Assembly (NCBI RefSeq): GCF_918797525.1
Contig: NZ_OU963893.1
Location: 1,116,001-1,180,000, forward strand
Source of the DNA: an unidentified bacterial endosymbiont
Lineage (GTDB): Bacteria > Pseudomonadota > Gammaproteobacteria > Enterobacterales > Enterobacteriaceae
Direction of reading: 5' to 3'
Length of the DNA: 64,000 nucleotides
Shown here: positions 1 through 8,402 of the stretch, one piece after another
How the letters are laid out: every line of letters begins with the position of its first letter
Position numbering within the stretch: the first letter of the stretch is position 1
Notes under the pieces: model-generated
Seen by the model: the letters and a program-made list of their open reading frames with translations, nothing else
Told to the model about the DNA's origin: nothing
Databases searched by the model: none
Translations under genes and position numbers: made by a program

Positions 1-1089
1 GACGGATATCGCGGAGAACTGTTGGTCGATCCAGAGCCAGTCCTGCTCCAGGAGTACCAGCGTCTCATCAGTGAAGAAAATGAATTAAGCAAGCTGGTGG
101 AAGATGACGTTAACCTGCCCGCGCAGCTCAAAAGCGGCGAGCGGATCAAGATCATGCTCAACGCCGGATTAAGCCCCGAACATGAAGAGAAGCTCGGCAG
201 CCGTATTGACGGTATTGGACTGTACCGCACTGAAATCCCTTTCATGTTACAAAGCGGCTTCCCGTCTGAAGAGGAGCAGGTCGCGCAGTATCAGGGCATG
301 TTGCAGATGTTTAATGACAAACCCGTTACGCTGCGTACCCTGGACGTCGGGGCGGATAAACAACTGCCGTACATGCCGATCAGTGAAGAAAACCCGTGCC
401 TTGGCTGGCGTGGGATCCGCATCACCCTCGATCAGCCGGAGATCTTCCTGATCCAGGTGCGCGCCATGCTGCGTGCCAATGCGGCAACCGGGAACCTGAG
501 CATCCTACTGCCGATGGTGACCAGTATTGACGAAATTGACGAGGCGCGACGCTTAATCGAACGTGCAGGGCGTGAAGTCGAAGAGATGATTGGCTATGCG
601 ATCCCCAAACCGCGCATCGGGATCATGCTCGAAGTGCCGTCAATGATCTTTATGCTGCCGCAACTGGCAAACCGGATCGATTTTGTCTCAGTCGGGACCA
701 ACGATCTGACGCAATATATTCTGGCCGTCGACCGTAACAATACGCGCGTTGCCAGTATCTACGACAACCTCCATCCTGGGGTGCTCCGGGCACTGGCGAT
801 GATCGCCCGAGAATCGGAGCAGTATGGTCTCGACCTGCGCCTGTGCGGTGAAATGGCGGGGGATTCAATGTGTGTTGCGATCCTGATTGGCCTTGGGTAC
901 CGCCACTTATCAATGAACGGCCGCTCGGTGGCGCGTGTGAAATATCTGTTGCGTCATATCGATATTGACGATGCCCGCGATCTGGCTAAGCGCAGCCTTG
1001 AAGCGCAGCTGGCGACGGAGGTGCGCCATCAGGTTGCCGCCTTCATGGAACGACGCGGCATGGGCGGCCTGATCCGCGGCGGGCGTTAA
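1..1089 (+). CDS. ptsP: Phosphoenolpyruvate-protein phosphotransferase PtsP (EI-Ntr), 3' part
   Basis: This is the C-terminal 362 codons of enzyme I of the nitrogen phosphotransferase system; the reading frame is open from base 1, so the start lies outside the window. The family protein is about 750 residues, so the GAF domain and the phospho-histidine swivel domain are missing here. The PEP-binding barrel is present: GLYRTEIPF near base 220, SVGTNDLTQY near 690, and the LCGEMAGD motif at 841-864, whose cysteine is the catalytic acid of the enzyme I family. EI-Ntr passes phosphate from PEP to NPr and on to EIIA-Ntr, linking nitrogen and potassium status. In E. coli ptsP also lies just before lgt. 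Identification is by recalled family sequence and synteny. Confidence 0.96.
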   Translation, partial: DGYRGELLVDPEPVLLQEYQRLISEENELSKLVEDDVNLPAQLKSGERIKIMLNAGLSPEHEEKLGSRIDGIGLYRTEIPFMLQSGFPSEEEQVAQYQGMLQMFNDKPVTLRTLDVGADKQLPYMPISEENPCLGWRGIRITLDQPEIFLIQVRAMLRANAATGNLSILLPMVTSIDEIDEARRLIERAGREVEEMIGYAIPKPRIGIMLEVPSMIFMLPQLANRIDFVSVGTNDLTQYILAVDRNNTRVASIYDNLHPGVLRALAMIARESEQYGLDLRLCGEMAGDSMCVAILIGLGYRHLSMNGRSVARVKYLLRHIDIDDARDLAKRSLEAQLATEVRHQVAAFMERRGMGGLIRGGR

Positions 1090-1197
1090 GCCGCTTTCGC
1101 ACTTTCGCGGTGGGAGAAGGCGGGGTCCGGGCGCCAGCATGCACAAGACGGTATACACATCTTTTACATCGCAGGCGCATCCTCCGCGCCTGCCTTA

Positions 1198-1206
1198 TGC
1201 TATGAT
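1198..1206 (+). promoter_or_regulatory. Candidate extended -10 element upstream of lgt
   Basis: The sequence TGCTATGAT is an extended -10 (TGnTATGAT) about 90 bases before lgt. No good -35 hexamer is visible 16-18 bases upstream, which extended -10 promoters tolerate. It is a plausible start for the lgt-thyA unit but is inferred from the motif only. Confidence 0.35.
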
Positions 1207-1293
1207 TCGCAACTTTGGAGCCTCTGCCACCTGCAGACGCGCATTTTTACCGCTGTCCACTTTCAGCGGAATAACAAGACCTTGTGGTGACTG

Positions 1294-2169
1294 ATGAACA
1301 GTGGTTATCTGCATTTTCCGGAGTTTGATCCGGTCATTTTCTCAGTAGGACCCGTCGCGCTTCACTGGTACGGTCTGATGTACCTGGTGGGCTTTATTTT
1401 CGCCATGTGGCTGGCGGGTCGTCGCGCCAGTCGTCCTGGCAGCGGCTGGACGAAAAACGAAGTCGAGAACCTGCTTTATGCCGGTTTCCTCGGCGTATTC
1501 CTCGGTGGCCGTATCGGCTACGTGCTGTTCTATAACTTCCCGGTGTTCCTGAGCGATCCGCTCTACCTGTTCCGCGTCTGGGATGGCGGCATGTCCTTCC
1601 ATGGCGGCCTGATTGGCGTGATCCTGGTGATGGTTATCTTTGCCAAACGCACCAAACGTAACTTCTTCCAGGTGGCTGATTTTATTGCGCCGCTGATCCC
1701 GTTTGGTCTGGGAGCCGGACGTCTTGGCAACTTCATCAACGGCGAGCTGTGGGGAAGAGTGGATCCAGGCGTATCCTATACGATGCTGTTCCCGGGCTCG
1801 CGCGCCGAAGACATGGCCTTGCTGCCGTCCCATTCTGAATGGCAATCCATTTTCGATACCTACGGTGCTCTGCCTCGCCATATGTCCCAGCTCTATGAAC
1901 TAGCGCTGGAAGGCGTGGTACTGTTTATCATTCTGAATCTGTTTATCCGCAAACCGCGTCCAATGGGGGCCGTCTCCGGCCTGTTCCTGATTGGCTACGG
2001 GGCATTCCGTATCATTGTCGAGTTTTTCCGCCAGCCGGATCAACAGTTCACCGGTGAATGGGTGCAGTACATCAGCATGGGGCAAATCCTCTCCATTCCG
2101 ATGATTGTGGCGGGTGTCATAATGATGATTTGGGCGTATCGTCGTCGCCCACAGCAACAACTTTCCTGA
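1294..2169 (+). CDS. lgt: Prolipoprotein diacylglyceryl transferase Lgt
   Basis: Lgt moves the diacylglyceryl group of phosphatidylglycerol onto the conserved lipobox cysteine of prolipoproteins, the first step of lipoprotein maturation in the inner membrane. The 291-residue length equals E. coli Lgt. Seven hydrophobic segments are readable. The family signature is present around residues 140-155 ([16 protein letters not shown]), and HGGLIGV near residue 103 contains the essential histidine. The start chosen gives the conserved opening [14 protein letters not shown]. The stop lies only 6 bases before thyA, so the two genes are co-transcribed. The lipoproteins MltA and YgdI encoded further along the window would be substrates. 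Confidence 0.97.
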   Translation: MNSGYLHFPEFDPVIFSVGPVALHWYGLMYLVGFIFAMWLAGRRASRPGSGWTKNEVENLLYAGFLGVFLGGRIGYVLFYNFPVFLSDPLYLFRVWDGGMSFHGGLIGVILVMVIFAKRTKRNFFQVADFIAPLIPFGLGAGRLGNFINGELWGRVDPGVSYTMLFPGSRAEDMALLPSHSEWQSIFDTYGALPRHMSQLYELALEGVVLFIILNLFIRKPRPMGAVSGLFLIGYGAFRIIVEFFRQPDQQFTGEWVQYISMGQILSIPMIVAGVIMMIWAYRRRPQQQLS

Positions 2170-2175
2170 GGAACC

Positions 2176-2970
2176 ATGAAACAGTATCTTGAATTGATGA
2201 AAAGAGTGCTTGATGAGGGCACGCCGAAAAATGACCGTACCGGAACCGGCACGCTCTCTATTTTTGGCCACCAGATGCGCTTCAGTTTGCAAGAAGGCTT
2301 CCCACTGGTGACGACAAAGCGCTGCCACCTGCGCTCGATCATTCATGAACTGCTCTGGTTCCTGCAAGGCGATACCAATGTTGCTTATCTGCATGAAAAC
2401 AATGTCTCCATCTGGGACGAATGGGCAGATGAAAACGGCAACCTCGGCCCGGTGTACGGTAAACAGTGGCGCGCGTGGCCAACGCCGGATGGCCGTCATA
2501 TTGATCAGATCACCACCGTGATGAACCAGTTAAAAAATGACCCGGACTCGCGGCGGATCATTGTTTCTGCCTGGAACGTGGGTGAACTGGACAAAATGGC
2601 GCTGGCGCCGTGTCATGCATTCTTCCAGTTTTACGTGGCTGACGGCAAGCTCTCCTGCCAGCTTTACCAGCGCTCTTGCGACGTGTTCCTCGGCCTGCCG
2701 TTTAACATTGCCAGCTACGCGCTGTTAGTTCATATGATGGCGCAGCAGTGCGATCTGGACGTGGGTGATTTTGTCTGGACCGGCGGGGATACTCATCTGT
2801 ACAGCAACCATATGGAGCAGACGCATCTGCAGTTAACCCGTGAACCACGTGCGCTGCCGAAACTGGTCATTAAACGTAAGCCGGACTCGATCTTTAATTA
2901 CCGTTTTGACGATTTCGAGATTGAGGGGTATGACCCGCATCCTGGGATCAAAGCGCCCGTCGCCATCTGA
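2176..2970 (+). CDS. thyA: Thymidylate synthase ThyA
   Basis: ThyA methylates dUMP to dTMP using methylene-tetrahydrofolate, the only de novo thymidylate route in enterics. The 264-residue length matches E. coli. The catalytic cysteine is residue 146 in [11 protein letters not shown], and the nucleotide-binding [13 protein letters not shown] motif follows near residue 165. A Shine-Dalgarno TGAGGA overlaps the lgt stop codon, consistent with translational coupling to lgt. A clean intrinsic terminator follows at 2990-3018. Nothing unusual is seen. Confidence 0.98.
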   Translation: MKQYLELMKRVLDEGTPKNDRTGTGTLSIFGHQMRFSLQEGFPLVTTKRCHLRSIIHELLWFLQGDTNVAYLHENNVSIWDEWADENGNLGPVYGKQWRAWPTPDGRHIDQITTVMNQLKNDPDSRRIIVSAWNVGELDKMALAPCHAFFQFYVADGKLSCQLYQRSCDVFLGLPFNIASYALLVHMMAQQCDLDVGDFVWTGGDTHLYSNHMEQTHLQLTREPRALPKLVIKRKPDSIFNYRFDDFEIEGYDPHPGIKAPVAI

Positions 2971-2989
2971 TACGCCAGATACTTACACA

Positions 2990-3018
2990 ACCGGTGCTTT
3001 TTAGCGCCGGTTTTTTTT
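2990..3018 (+). terminator. Intrinsic terminator after thyA
   Basis: ACCGGTGC and GCGCCGGT form an 8-bp stem with one wobble pair around a TTTTTA loop, followed directly by eight Ts. It closes the lgt-thyA unit. Confidence 0.9.
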
Positions 3019-3154
3019 CGCCACGGGTTTATTTCCCGTGCAGGCATCCAGAAAAATGCAACGTCCTGCAACGGGCAACATATCTCTGGATAACGGCTCG
3101 TAACGTACTGATTTGAGGCTCGCTTAACTTCCCGTATTTCGCCACACTCCCGGC

Positions 3155-3616
3155 ATGAACAAAGAAAACGGTTTTACGCTAATCGAAACCCTGGTTGCCA
3201 TCACGCTGGTGGTGATTCTCAGCGCGACGGGTTTGTATGGCTGGGACAGCTGGCAACGCCAGCAGCGCTTGTGGCAAACCGCCGAACAAGTCCGGGACTA
3301 CCTGGTGTTTCTGCGCAACGACGCAAATCGTTATAACCACGACCACCTGATAACGCTCCGGCGGCAGGGGGAACACCTTTGTCTTGAGAGCTCAAGGGTG
3401 CAAGGCTGTGAGAAGGGCAGTCCCTTTGTATTGCACCCGCTGTGGTCAGAAGTGACGATAAGCGAGATAACCCCTTCATTAGGGTTCTATGGATTAAGGG
3501 ATACCGCATGGGCAGGAAGGATACGTGTGCAAAGCCGCGCAGGGGAATGGCTGATTATTGTCTCAAATGGCGGGCGAATCAGGATGTGCAGCACGGCCAA
3601 AGGCGGTGTTTGTTGA
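3155..3616 (+). CDS. ppdA: Prepilin-like protein PpdA (type II pseudopilin family)
   Basis: A 153-residue protein with a type IV prepilin leader: a short charged start (MNKENG), then FTLIETLVAITLVVILS, giving prepilin peptidase cleavage after Gly6, Phe at +1 and the conserved Glu at +5. The rest is a small hydrophilic domain with several cysteines. It is the first of four small overlapping genes before recC, as in E. coli. The ppd proteins (prepilin peptidase dependent) resemble minor pilins of type IV pilus or type II secretion systems. No PilD-type peptidase or ATPase gene lies in this window, so their assembly partner is not visible. Confidence 0.93.
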   Translation: MNKENGFTLIETLVAITLVVILSATGLYGWDSWQRQQRLWQTAEQVRDYLVFLRNDANRYNHDHLITLRRQGEHLCLESSRVQGCEKGSPFVLHPLWSEVTISEITPSLGFYGLRDTAWAGRIRVQSRAGEWLIIVSNGGRIRMCSTAKGGVC

Positions 3617-4170
3617 TGAAGCAGCGCGGTTTTTCACTGACTGAAGTCCTGATAGCGATGGCGATCGGCAGCCTGTTGCTATTAAGTACCTCGCGTTTCT
3701 TGCCCGGTTTACAACAGGCTGTTTTACGCCAGTCAGGCCAGCGGGAGCTTGAAGAGGAGGTATGGCAACGTCTTTTTGCCATCGGCAAAGAGTTCCAGCG
3801 AGCAGGATATTGCGCTGGAAAGTGTCAGGGGCAGGCGTTGATCATCGCAGAACAAGGGCGTTGTGCCATTGTCCAATGGGATGCGAACAGCAACGGCAAA
3901 TGGGACATGTCGGCGTCAGAAAATGAGCGTACGGGCTTTCGTCTGCAAGCGGGGGTACTTGAAAGCCTGCATGGGGCGAGCCATTGCGAGGGGAAGGGGT
4001 GGGAAAAACTCACCGATCCGGACAGGGTAATGATCCAGCAGTTTGTGGTCAGTAAAACGGAACATCCAGGGTTTGCGCCAGAGCTTAATATAGCACTGGC
4101 TGCCATCCGCAAAGGTGCACAGGGTGACGCTTATCAGGCCCACTATAGCGTCACGGGGTACAACCTTTGA
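3616..4170 (+). CDS. ppdB: Prepilin-like protein PpdB
   Basis: A 184-residue pseudopilin. The start used is the ATG that shares its A with the ppdA stop (TGATG), giving MKQRGFSLTEVLIAMAIG, a canonical prepilin leader cleaved after Gly5 with Glu at +5. A longer open frame begins at 3442 but runs inside ppdA and lacks the leader at its N-terminus, so it was rejected. Length is close to the roughly 187 residues of E. coli PpdB. The minor-pilin-like C-terminal part has the paired cysteines CAGKC. The one-base overlap implies translational coupling within ppdA-ppdB-ygdB-ppdC-recC. Confidence 0.92.
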   Translation: MKQRGFSLTEVLIAMAIGSLLLLSTSRFLPGLQQAVLRQSGQRELEEEVWQRLFAIGKEFQRAGYCAGKCQGQALIIAEQGRCAIVQWDANSNGKWDMSASENERTGFRLQAGVLESLHGASHCEGKGWEKLTDPDRVMIQQFVVSKTEHPGFAPELNIALAAIRKGAQGDAYQAHYSVTGYNL

Positions 4171-4568
4171 ACCCTCAGCGCGGAATGTCATCACTGGCAT
4201 TGGTACTGCTTTTACTGGTGCTCGGCACGCTTATGCTCGGCGGACTCAACCAGCAACTCAGTTCGTTTAGCGCGCTGGTGGGCGGTGAGAGCCGTTCGGT
4301 CCAGGAGCAGGCATCGGTACAGTCAGCGCTGTCGTGGGGACGGGTACAACGCTGGGCGACAGCGCCTCAAGTTCAATGCAAAGCGGGGCCGACCGGGCGA
4401 GTTTGCGTGCGGTTACTGAGCGGGGCGAGGGTGTTGCTGATCGCCGGAAGCCGCAACCTCCTGTTGTGGCAACGCGGGGAGATTACGAACGGTCAGATAC
4501 AGTTTTCGCTTCACGGCTGGAGCGACTTTTGCCCCTTAAAGGAGAGTGCGCTATGCCAGCTACCCTGA
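4167..4568 (+). CDS. ygdB: YgdB, prepilin-like protein of the ppd cluster
   Basis: A 133-residue protein that appears to start with TTG at 4167, overlapping the ppdB stop by three bases. The N-terminus MNPQRGMSSLALVLLLLVLGTL is a prepilin-like leader without the usual phenylalanine after the cleavage glycine, resembling the PilX/minor pilin type. The C-terminus GWSDFCPLKESALCQLP matches E. coli YgdB. Its function is not established. The rare start codon together with the overlap suggests low-level, coupled translation. Confidence 0.9.
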   Translation: MNPQRGMSSLALVLLLLVLGTLMLGGLNQQLSSFSALVGGESRSVQEQASVQSALSWGRVQRWATAPQVQCKAGPTGRVCVRLLSGARVLLIAGSRNLLLWQRGEITNGQIQFSLHGWSDFCPLKESALCQLP

Positions 4569-4876
4569 GCAGAGAACACGGTTTCAGCATGGTAGAAGTA
4601 TTGCTGGCAATGATGCTGCTGGTGGTTATCGTAACGGCGCTGTCTGGCTATCACCGGGCGCTGGCGTCACGCTTCTTGATGTTTAATCAGTATCGGCAGC
4701 TATGGCACAACGTCTGGAATCAGTCACAACTGAGCGCGCATCCCCTGCCGGAAGGCTGGCAGGTAAACCGAGTGCAGACAATGCAGTCCGGATGTGTCAG
4801 CATCACGGTTACAGTTATTTCTCCTCTGGGGCGGCACGGCGCGATGACGCGTCTGCATTGCCCGGTTAGCCAGTAG
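4553..4876 (+). CDS. ppdC: Prepilin-like protein PpdC
   Basis: A 107-residue pseudopilin, the same length as E. coli PpdC. The ATG at 4553 follows an AAAGGAGAG Shine-Dalgarno lying inside the end of ygdB, and the genes overlap by 16 bases. The leader is MPATLSREHG followed by FSMVEVLLAMMLLVVIVTAL, with Glu at +5. A longer open frame beginning at 4334 lies within ygdB and is not used. recC begins 12 bases after the stop, so ppdC is probably transcribed together with recC. Confidence 0.92.
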   Translation: MPATLSREHGFSMVEVLLAMMLLVVIVTALSGYHRALASRFLMFNQYRQLWHNVWNQSQLSAHPLPEGWQVNRVQTMQSGCVSITVTVISPLGRHGAMTRLHCPVSQ

Positions 4877-4888
4877 TCGGGAGCGTCT

Positions 4889-7800
4889 ATGTTAAGGGTC
4901 TACCACTCAAATCGTCTGGATGTGCTGGAAGCGCTGATGGAGTTTATTGTTGAGCGCGAGCGGCTTGACGATCCTTTTGAGCCTGAAATGGTGCTGGTGC
5001 AGAGCACCGGTATGGCACAGTGGCTGCAAATGTCGTTGTCGCGGAAATTTGGCATTGCGGCGAACATCGAATTTCCGCTGCCTGCGAGCTTTATCTGGGA
5101 AATGTTTGTTCGCGTATTGCCGGACATTCCTGAACAGAGCGCGTTCAACAAGCAAAGTATGAGCTGGAAGCTGATGTCGCTGTTACCGGATATGCTTATG
5201 CGCGATGAGTTTACCATGCTGCGTCATTATCTGAATGACGACACCGACAAACGCAAGCTGTTCCAGCTGGCATCGCGCACTGCCGATCTCTATGACCAGT
5301 ATTTAGTATACCGCCCCGAGTGGCTGACTCACTGGGAAGAGGGTGAACTGGTGGAAGGATTACAGGAGGCGCAAATTTGGCAGGCGCCGCTGTGGAAAGC
5401 GTTGGTTGAGCATACCGAACAGCTCGGCCAGCCTAAATGGCACCGTGCCAATCTTTATGACCGGTTTATCTCAATACTTGAAAATGCATTGGAGCGCCCG
5501 GCCCGGCTGCCGTCACGCGTTTTTATCTGCGGAATATCCGCCTTACCGCCGGTGTATCTGCAAGCGTTGAGTGCCCTGGGCAAGCATATTGATATTCATA
5601 TTCTGTTTACCAACCCTTGCCGACAGTATTGGGGAGACATCCTCGACGAACGCTGGCTTTCACGGCTGGTGACCCGCCAAAGAAAGCGCCTTTTCGAAGA
5701 ACGTAGCGTGCCGTTGTTTAAAGACAGCGAAACCGCCGCCCAGCTTTTCAATGACGAGGGAATTCAGGATCTGCCAAACCCGCTGCTCGCCTCCTGGGGC
5801 AAGCTGGGGCGTGATTATGTCCATATGCTCTCTGACATCACCGCTTCAGGTGAAGGCGATGTGGATGCGTTTGTTGAGATCCCGCCGGACAGCCTGCTGC
5901 ACAACATCCAGTTAGATATTCTGGATCTGGAAAACCGTTCTGTAATGGGCGTTACGGCGCAAGAATATGAACGCAGTGACGGTAAACGCGTGCTGGATCC
6001 GGACGATCGTAGTATCACCCTTCATGTTTGCCACAGCCCACAACGTGAAGTCGAAATCCTTCACGACCGACTGCTGGCGATGCTGCAGGACGATCCCACG
6101 CTAACGCCGCGTGATATCGTGGTGATGGTGGCGGATATCGACAGCTACAGTCCCTTTATTCAGGCCGTATTTGGTAGTGCAACGGGGGAGCGTTACCTGC
6201 CCTATGCTATCTCTGACCGCCGTGCGCGCCAGTCTCACCCGGCATTACAGGCATTTGTCTCCCTTCTTTCACTGCCTGACAGCCGGTTTATTTCTGAGGA
6301 TGTGCTGGCATTGCTTGATGTGCCAGTCCTGGCCGCACGTTTCAATATCAATGAAGAAGGCCTCCGTTACCTTCGTCAGTGGGTTAACGAGTCTGGGGTG
6401 CGCTGGGGAATAGATGACGATAACGTTCTGGAGTTTGAACTCCCGCCAACGGGCCAACACACCTGGCGTTTTGGTTTGACCCGTATGCTGCTGGGCTATG
6501 CCATGGAAAGTAACCAGGGCGAGTGGAATGAAGTACTGCCCTACGATGAGTCCACCGGGTTAATTGCTGAACTGGTGGGCTATTTAGCCTCGCTGCTGAT
6601 GCAGCTTAACCGCTGGCGACGTGACCTTATGCAGCCGCGCCCGCTGGCAGAGTGGCTCCCGGTTTGCCGTGAAATGCTCAATGATTTCTTCCTGCCAGAC
6701 AGTGAAACCGAGGCCGCGATGGCACTCATTGAGAAGCAGTGGCAGGCGATCGTTGATGAGGGTGTCACTTCGCACTATACCGAAGCCGTCCCTTTGTCTC
6801 TTCTGCGTGATGAACTGACCCAGCGTCTCGATCAGGAACGCATCAGCCAGCGTTTCCTGGCGGGGCCTGTGAATATTTGCACCCTGATGCCAATGCGTTC
6901 TATCCCGTTCAGGGTGGTGTGCCTGCTTGGTATGAACGATGGTATTTATCCACGCGCGCTGGCGCCGCTGGGCTTTGATTTAATGAGTCCGGCCCCGAAA
7001 CGGGGCGATCGTAGCCGTCGTGATGACGACCGCTATCTCTTCCTCGAGGCGCTTATTTCCGCCCAGAGTAAGCTCTATATCAGCTATATCGGTCGTTCGA
7101 TTCAGGACAATAGCGAGCGTTTTCCGTCAGTGCTGGTCCAGGAACTGGTGGACTATATCGGCCAGAGCCACTTTTTGCCTGGCGACGAAGCGTGTAACTG
7201 TGATGAAAGCGAACAACGGGTGAAGGCGCACATTACCTGTTACCACAGTCGTATGCCGTTTGACCCGGTGAACTACATTGCCAACGAACGCCAGAGCTAT
7301 GCCCACGAGTGGCTCCCGGCAGCGAAGAATGCGGGGATGGCGACCGGGGACTTTATTCAGGAGCTTGATACACGGCCAATTGAAACCCTGACCTTTGAAC
7401 AGCTTCAGCGCTTTTGGGCACATCCGGTACGCGCATTCTTCCAGCAGCGCCTGCAGGTTAGCTTCCGTTCTGAAGAGAGCGAAATTCCTGACGCAGAACC
7501 TTTCACTCTTGAAGGGCTGGAACGTTATCAGTTAAATCTGCAGCTTCTGAATGCCCTGGTTGAGCAGGAAGATGCCGACAGGCTTTTCCGTCGCTACCGT
7601 GCCGCCGGGCAATTGCCTTATGGGGCATTCGGAGAAATTGCCTGGGATGCGCAGTGTCAGGAGATGAAGGCGCTGGCCGATCGCGTTCTTGAGTGTCGGC
7701 AGCCTGCTAAAAGCGTGGAAATCGATCTCGACTGTAACGGTATACAGCTTACTGGCTGGCTAACCCAGGTTCAGCCGGATGGGCTTTTGCGCTGGCGGCC

Positions 7801-8263
7801 AGCTATGTTGAGCGTTTCACAAGGTTTGCAACTCTGGCTTGAACATCTTGTTTTCAGTGCGGGTGGTCATGAAGGTGAAAGCAGAATCTTCGTGCGTAAT
7901 GAAGGTGGATGGCGTTTCCCGCCAATGGCGGCGGATCGGGCGTTAGATTATTTATCGCTCTATATTGAAGGTTACCGCCGGGGAATGAATAAGCCTCTGC
8001 TTTTACTGCCAGAAAGTGGAGGGGCGTGGATAAAAGCCTGTTATGACGTGCAGAATGATGCCATGTTAACGGATGACGTTTCGCGACAGAAGGCGCGGAG
8101 CAAATTTGTTCAGGCCTATGAAGGCAATATGATGGTGCGGGGCGAGGGCGAAGATGTCTGGTATCAACGTTTATGGCGAACGCTTGAACCTGAATATTAT
8201 GAGGTTATCACACAAGAGGCACAGCGCTATCTGTTACCGTTGTTCAAATTTAATCAGTCCTAG
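4889..8263 (+). CDS. recC: Exodeoxyribonuclease V subunit RecC
   Basis: RecC is the structural and Chi-recognising subunit of RecBCD, the helicase-nuclease that resects double-strand ends and loads RecA. The 1124-residue length is within two of E. coli RecC. The N-terminal part has the degenerate helicase fold (MLRVYHSNRLDVLEALMEFIV and LVQSTGMAQWLQ near residues 37-48), which has lost ATPase motifs and forms the Chi tunnel. The C-terminal half carries the inactive nuclease-like domain. It is separated from ptrA-recBD by only 139 bases, with all genes in the same direction, as in E. coli. Confidence 0.98.
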   Translation: MLRVYHSNRLDVLEALMEFIVERERLDDPFEPEMVLVQSTGMAQWLQMSLSRKFGIAANIEFPLPASFIWEMFVRVLPDIPEQSAFNKQSMSWKLMSLLPDMLMRDEFTMLRHYLNDDTDKRKLFQLASRTADLYDQYLVYRPEWLTHWEEGELVEGLQEAQIWQAPLWKALVEHTEQLGQPKWHRANLYDRFISILENALERPARLPSRVFICGISALPPVYLQALSALGKHIDIHILFTNPCRQYWGDILDERWLSRLVTRQRKRLFEERSVPLFKDSETAAQLFNDEGIQDLPNPLLASWGKLGRDYVHMLSDITASGEGDVDAFVEIPPDSLLHNIQLDILDLENRSVMGVTAQEYERSDGKRVLDPDDRSITLHVCHSPQREVEILHDRLLAMLQDDPTLTPRDIVVMVADIDSYSPFIQAVFGSATGERYLPYAISDRRARQSHPALQAFVSLLSLPDSRFISEDVLALLDVPVLAARFNINEEGLRYLRQWVNESGVRWGIDDDNVLEFELPPTGQHTWRFGLTRMLLGYAMESNQGEWNEVLPYDESTGLIAELVGYLASLLMQLNRWRRDLMQPRPLAEWLPVCREMLNDFFLPDSETEAAMALIEKQWQAIVDEGVTSHYTEAVPLSLLRDELTQRLDQERISQRFLAGPVNICTLMPMRSIPFRVVCLLGMNDGIYPRALAPLGFDLMSPAPKRGDRSRRDDDRYLFLEALISAQSKLYISYIGRSIQDNSERFPSVLVQELVDYIGQSHFLPGDEACNCDESEQRVKAHITCYHSRMPFDPVNYIANERQSYAHEWLPAAKNAGMATGDFIQELDTRPIETLTFEQLQRFWAHPVRAFFQQRLQVSFRSEESEIPDAEPFTLEGLERYQLNLQLLNALVEQEDADRLFRRYRAAGQLPYGAFGEIAWDAQCQEMKALADRVLECRQPAKSVEIDLDCNGIQLTGWLTQVQPDGLLRWRPAMLSVSQGLQLWLEHLVFSAGGHEGESRIFVRNEGGWRFPPMAADRALDYLSLYIEGYRRGMNKPLLLLPESGGAWIKACYDVQNDAMLTDDVSRQKARSKFVQAYEGNMMVRGEGEDVWYQRLWRTLEPEYYEVITQEAQRYLLPLFKFNQS

Positions 8264-8402
8264 GAGCTGTATGAAAATTGCGCAGCATGGGGTGTTCATT
8301 TAATATGCACCTTTTATCACGGAGTGATGCACGCAGAAAAGAGTTGCTGGCCTGTCCAGCAGGCAGTTTGTTAATGATGTAGCCGTGATAAAGAGGTCGT
8401 GA

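Noticed and set aside
1090..1140. Fourth copy of the GC-rich palindrome after ptsP
   Set aside because: Only a partial resemblance (GTGGGAGAAGGCGGGG) without a convincing hairpin; mentioned as a possible decayed copy but not annotated.
3442..3615. Longer 5' extension of ppdB
   Set aside because: The extension lies wholly inside ppdA and would bury the pilin leader; the ATG at 3616 gives a canonical leader.
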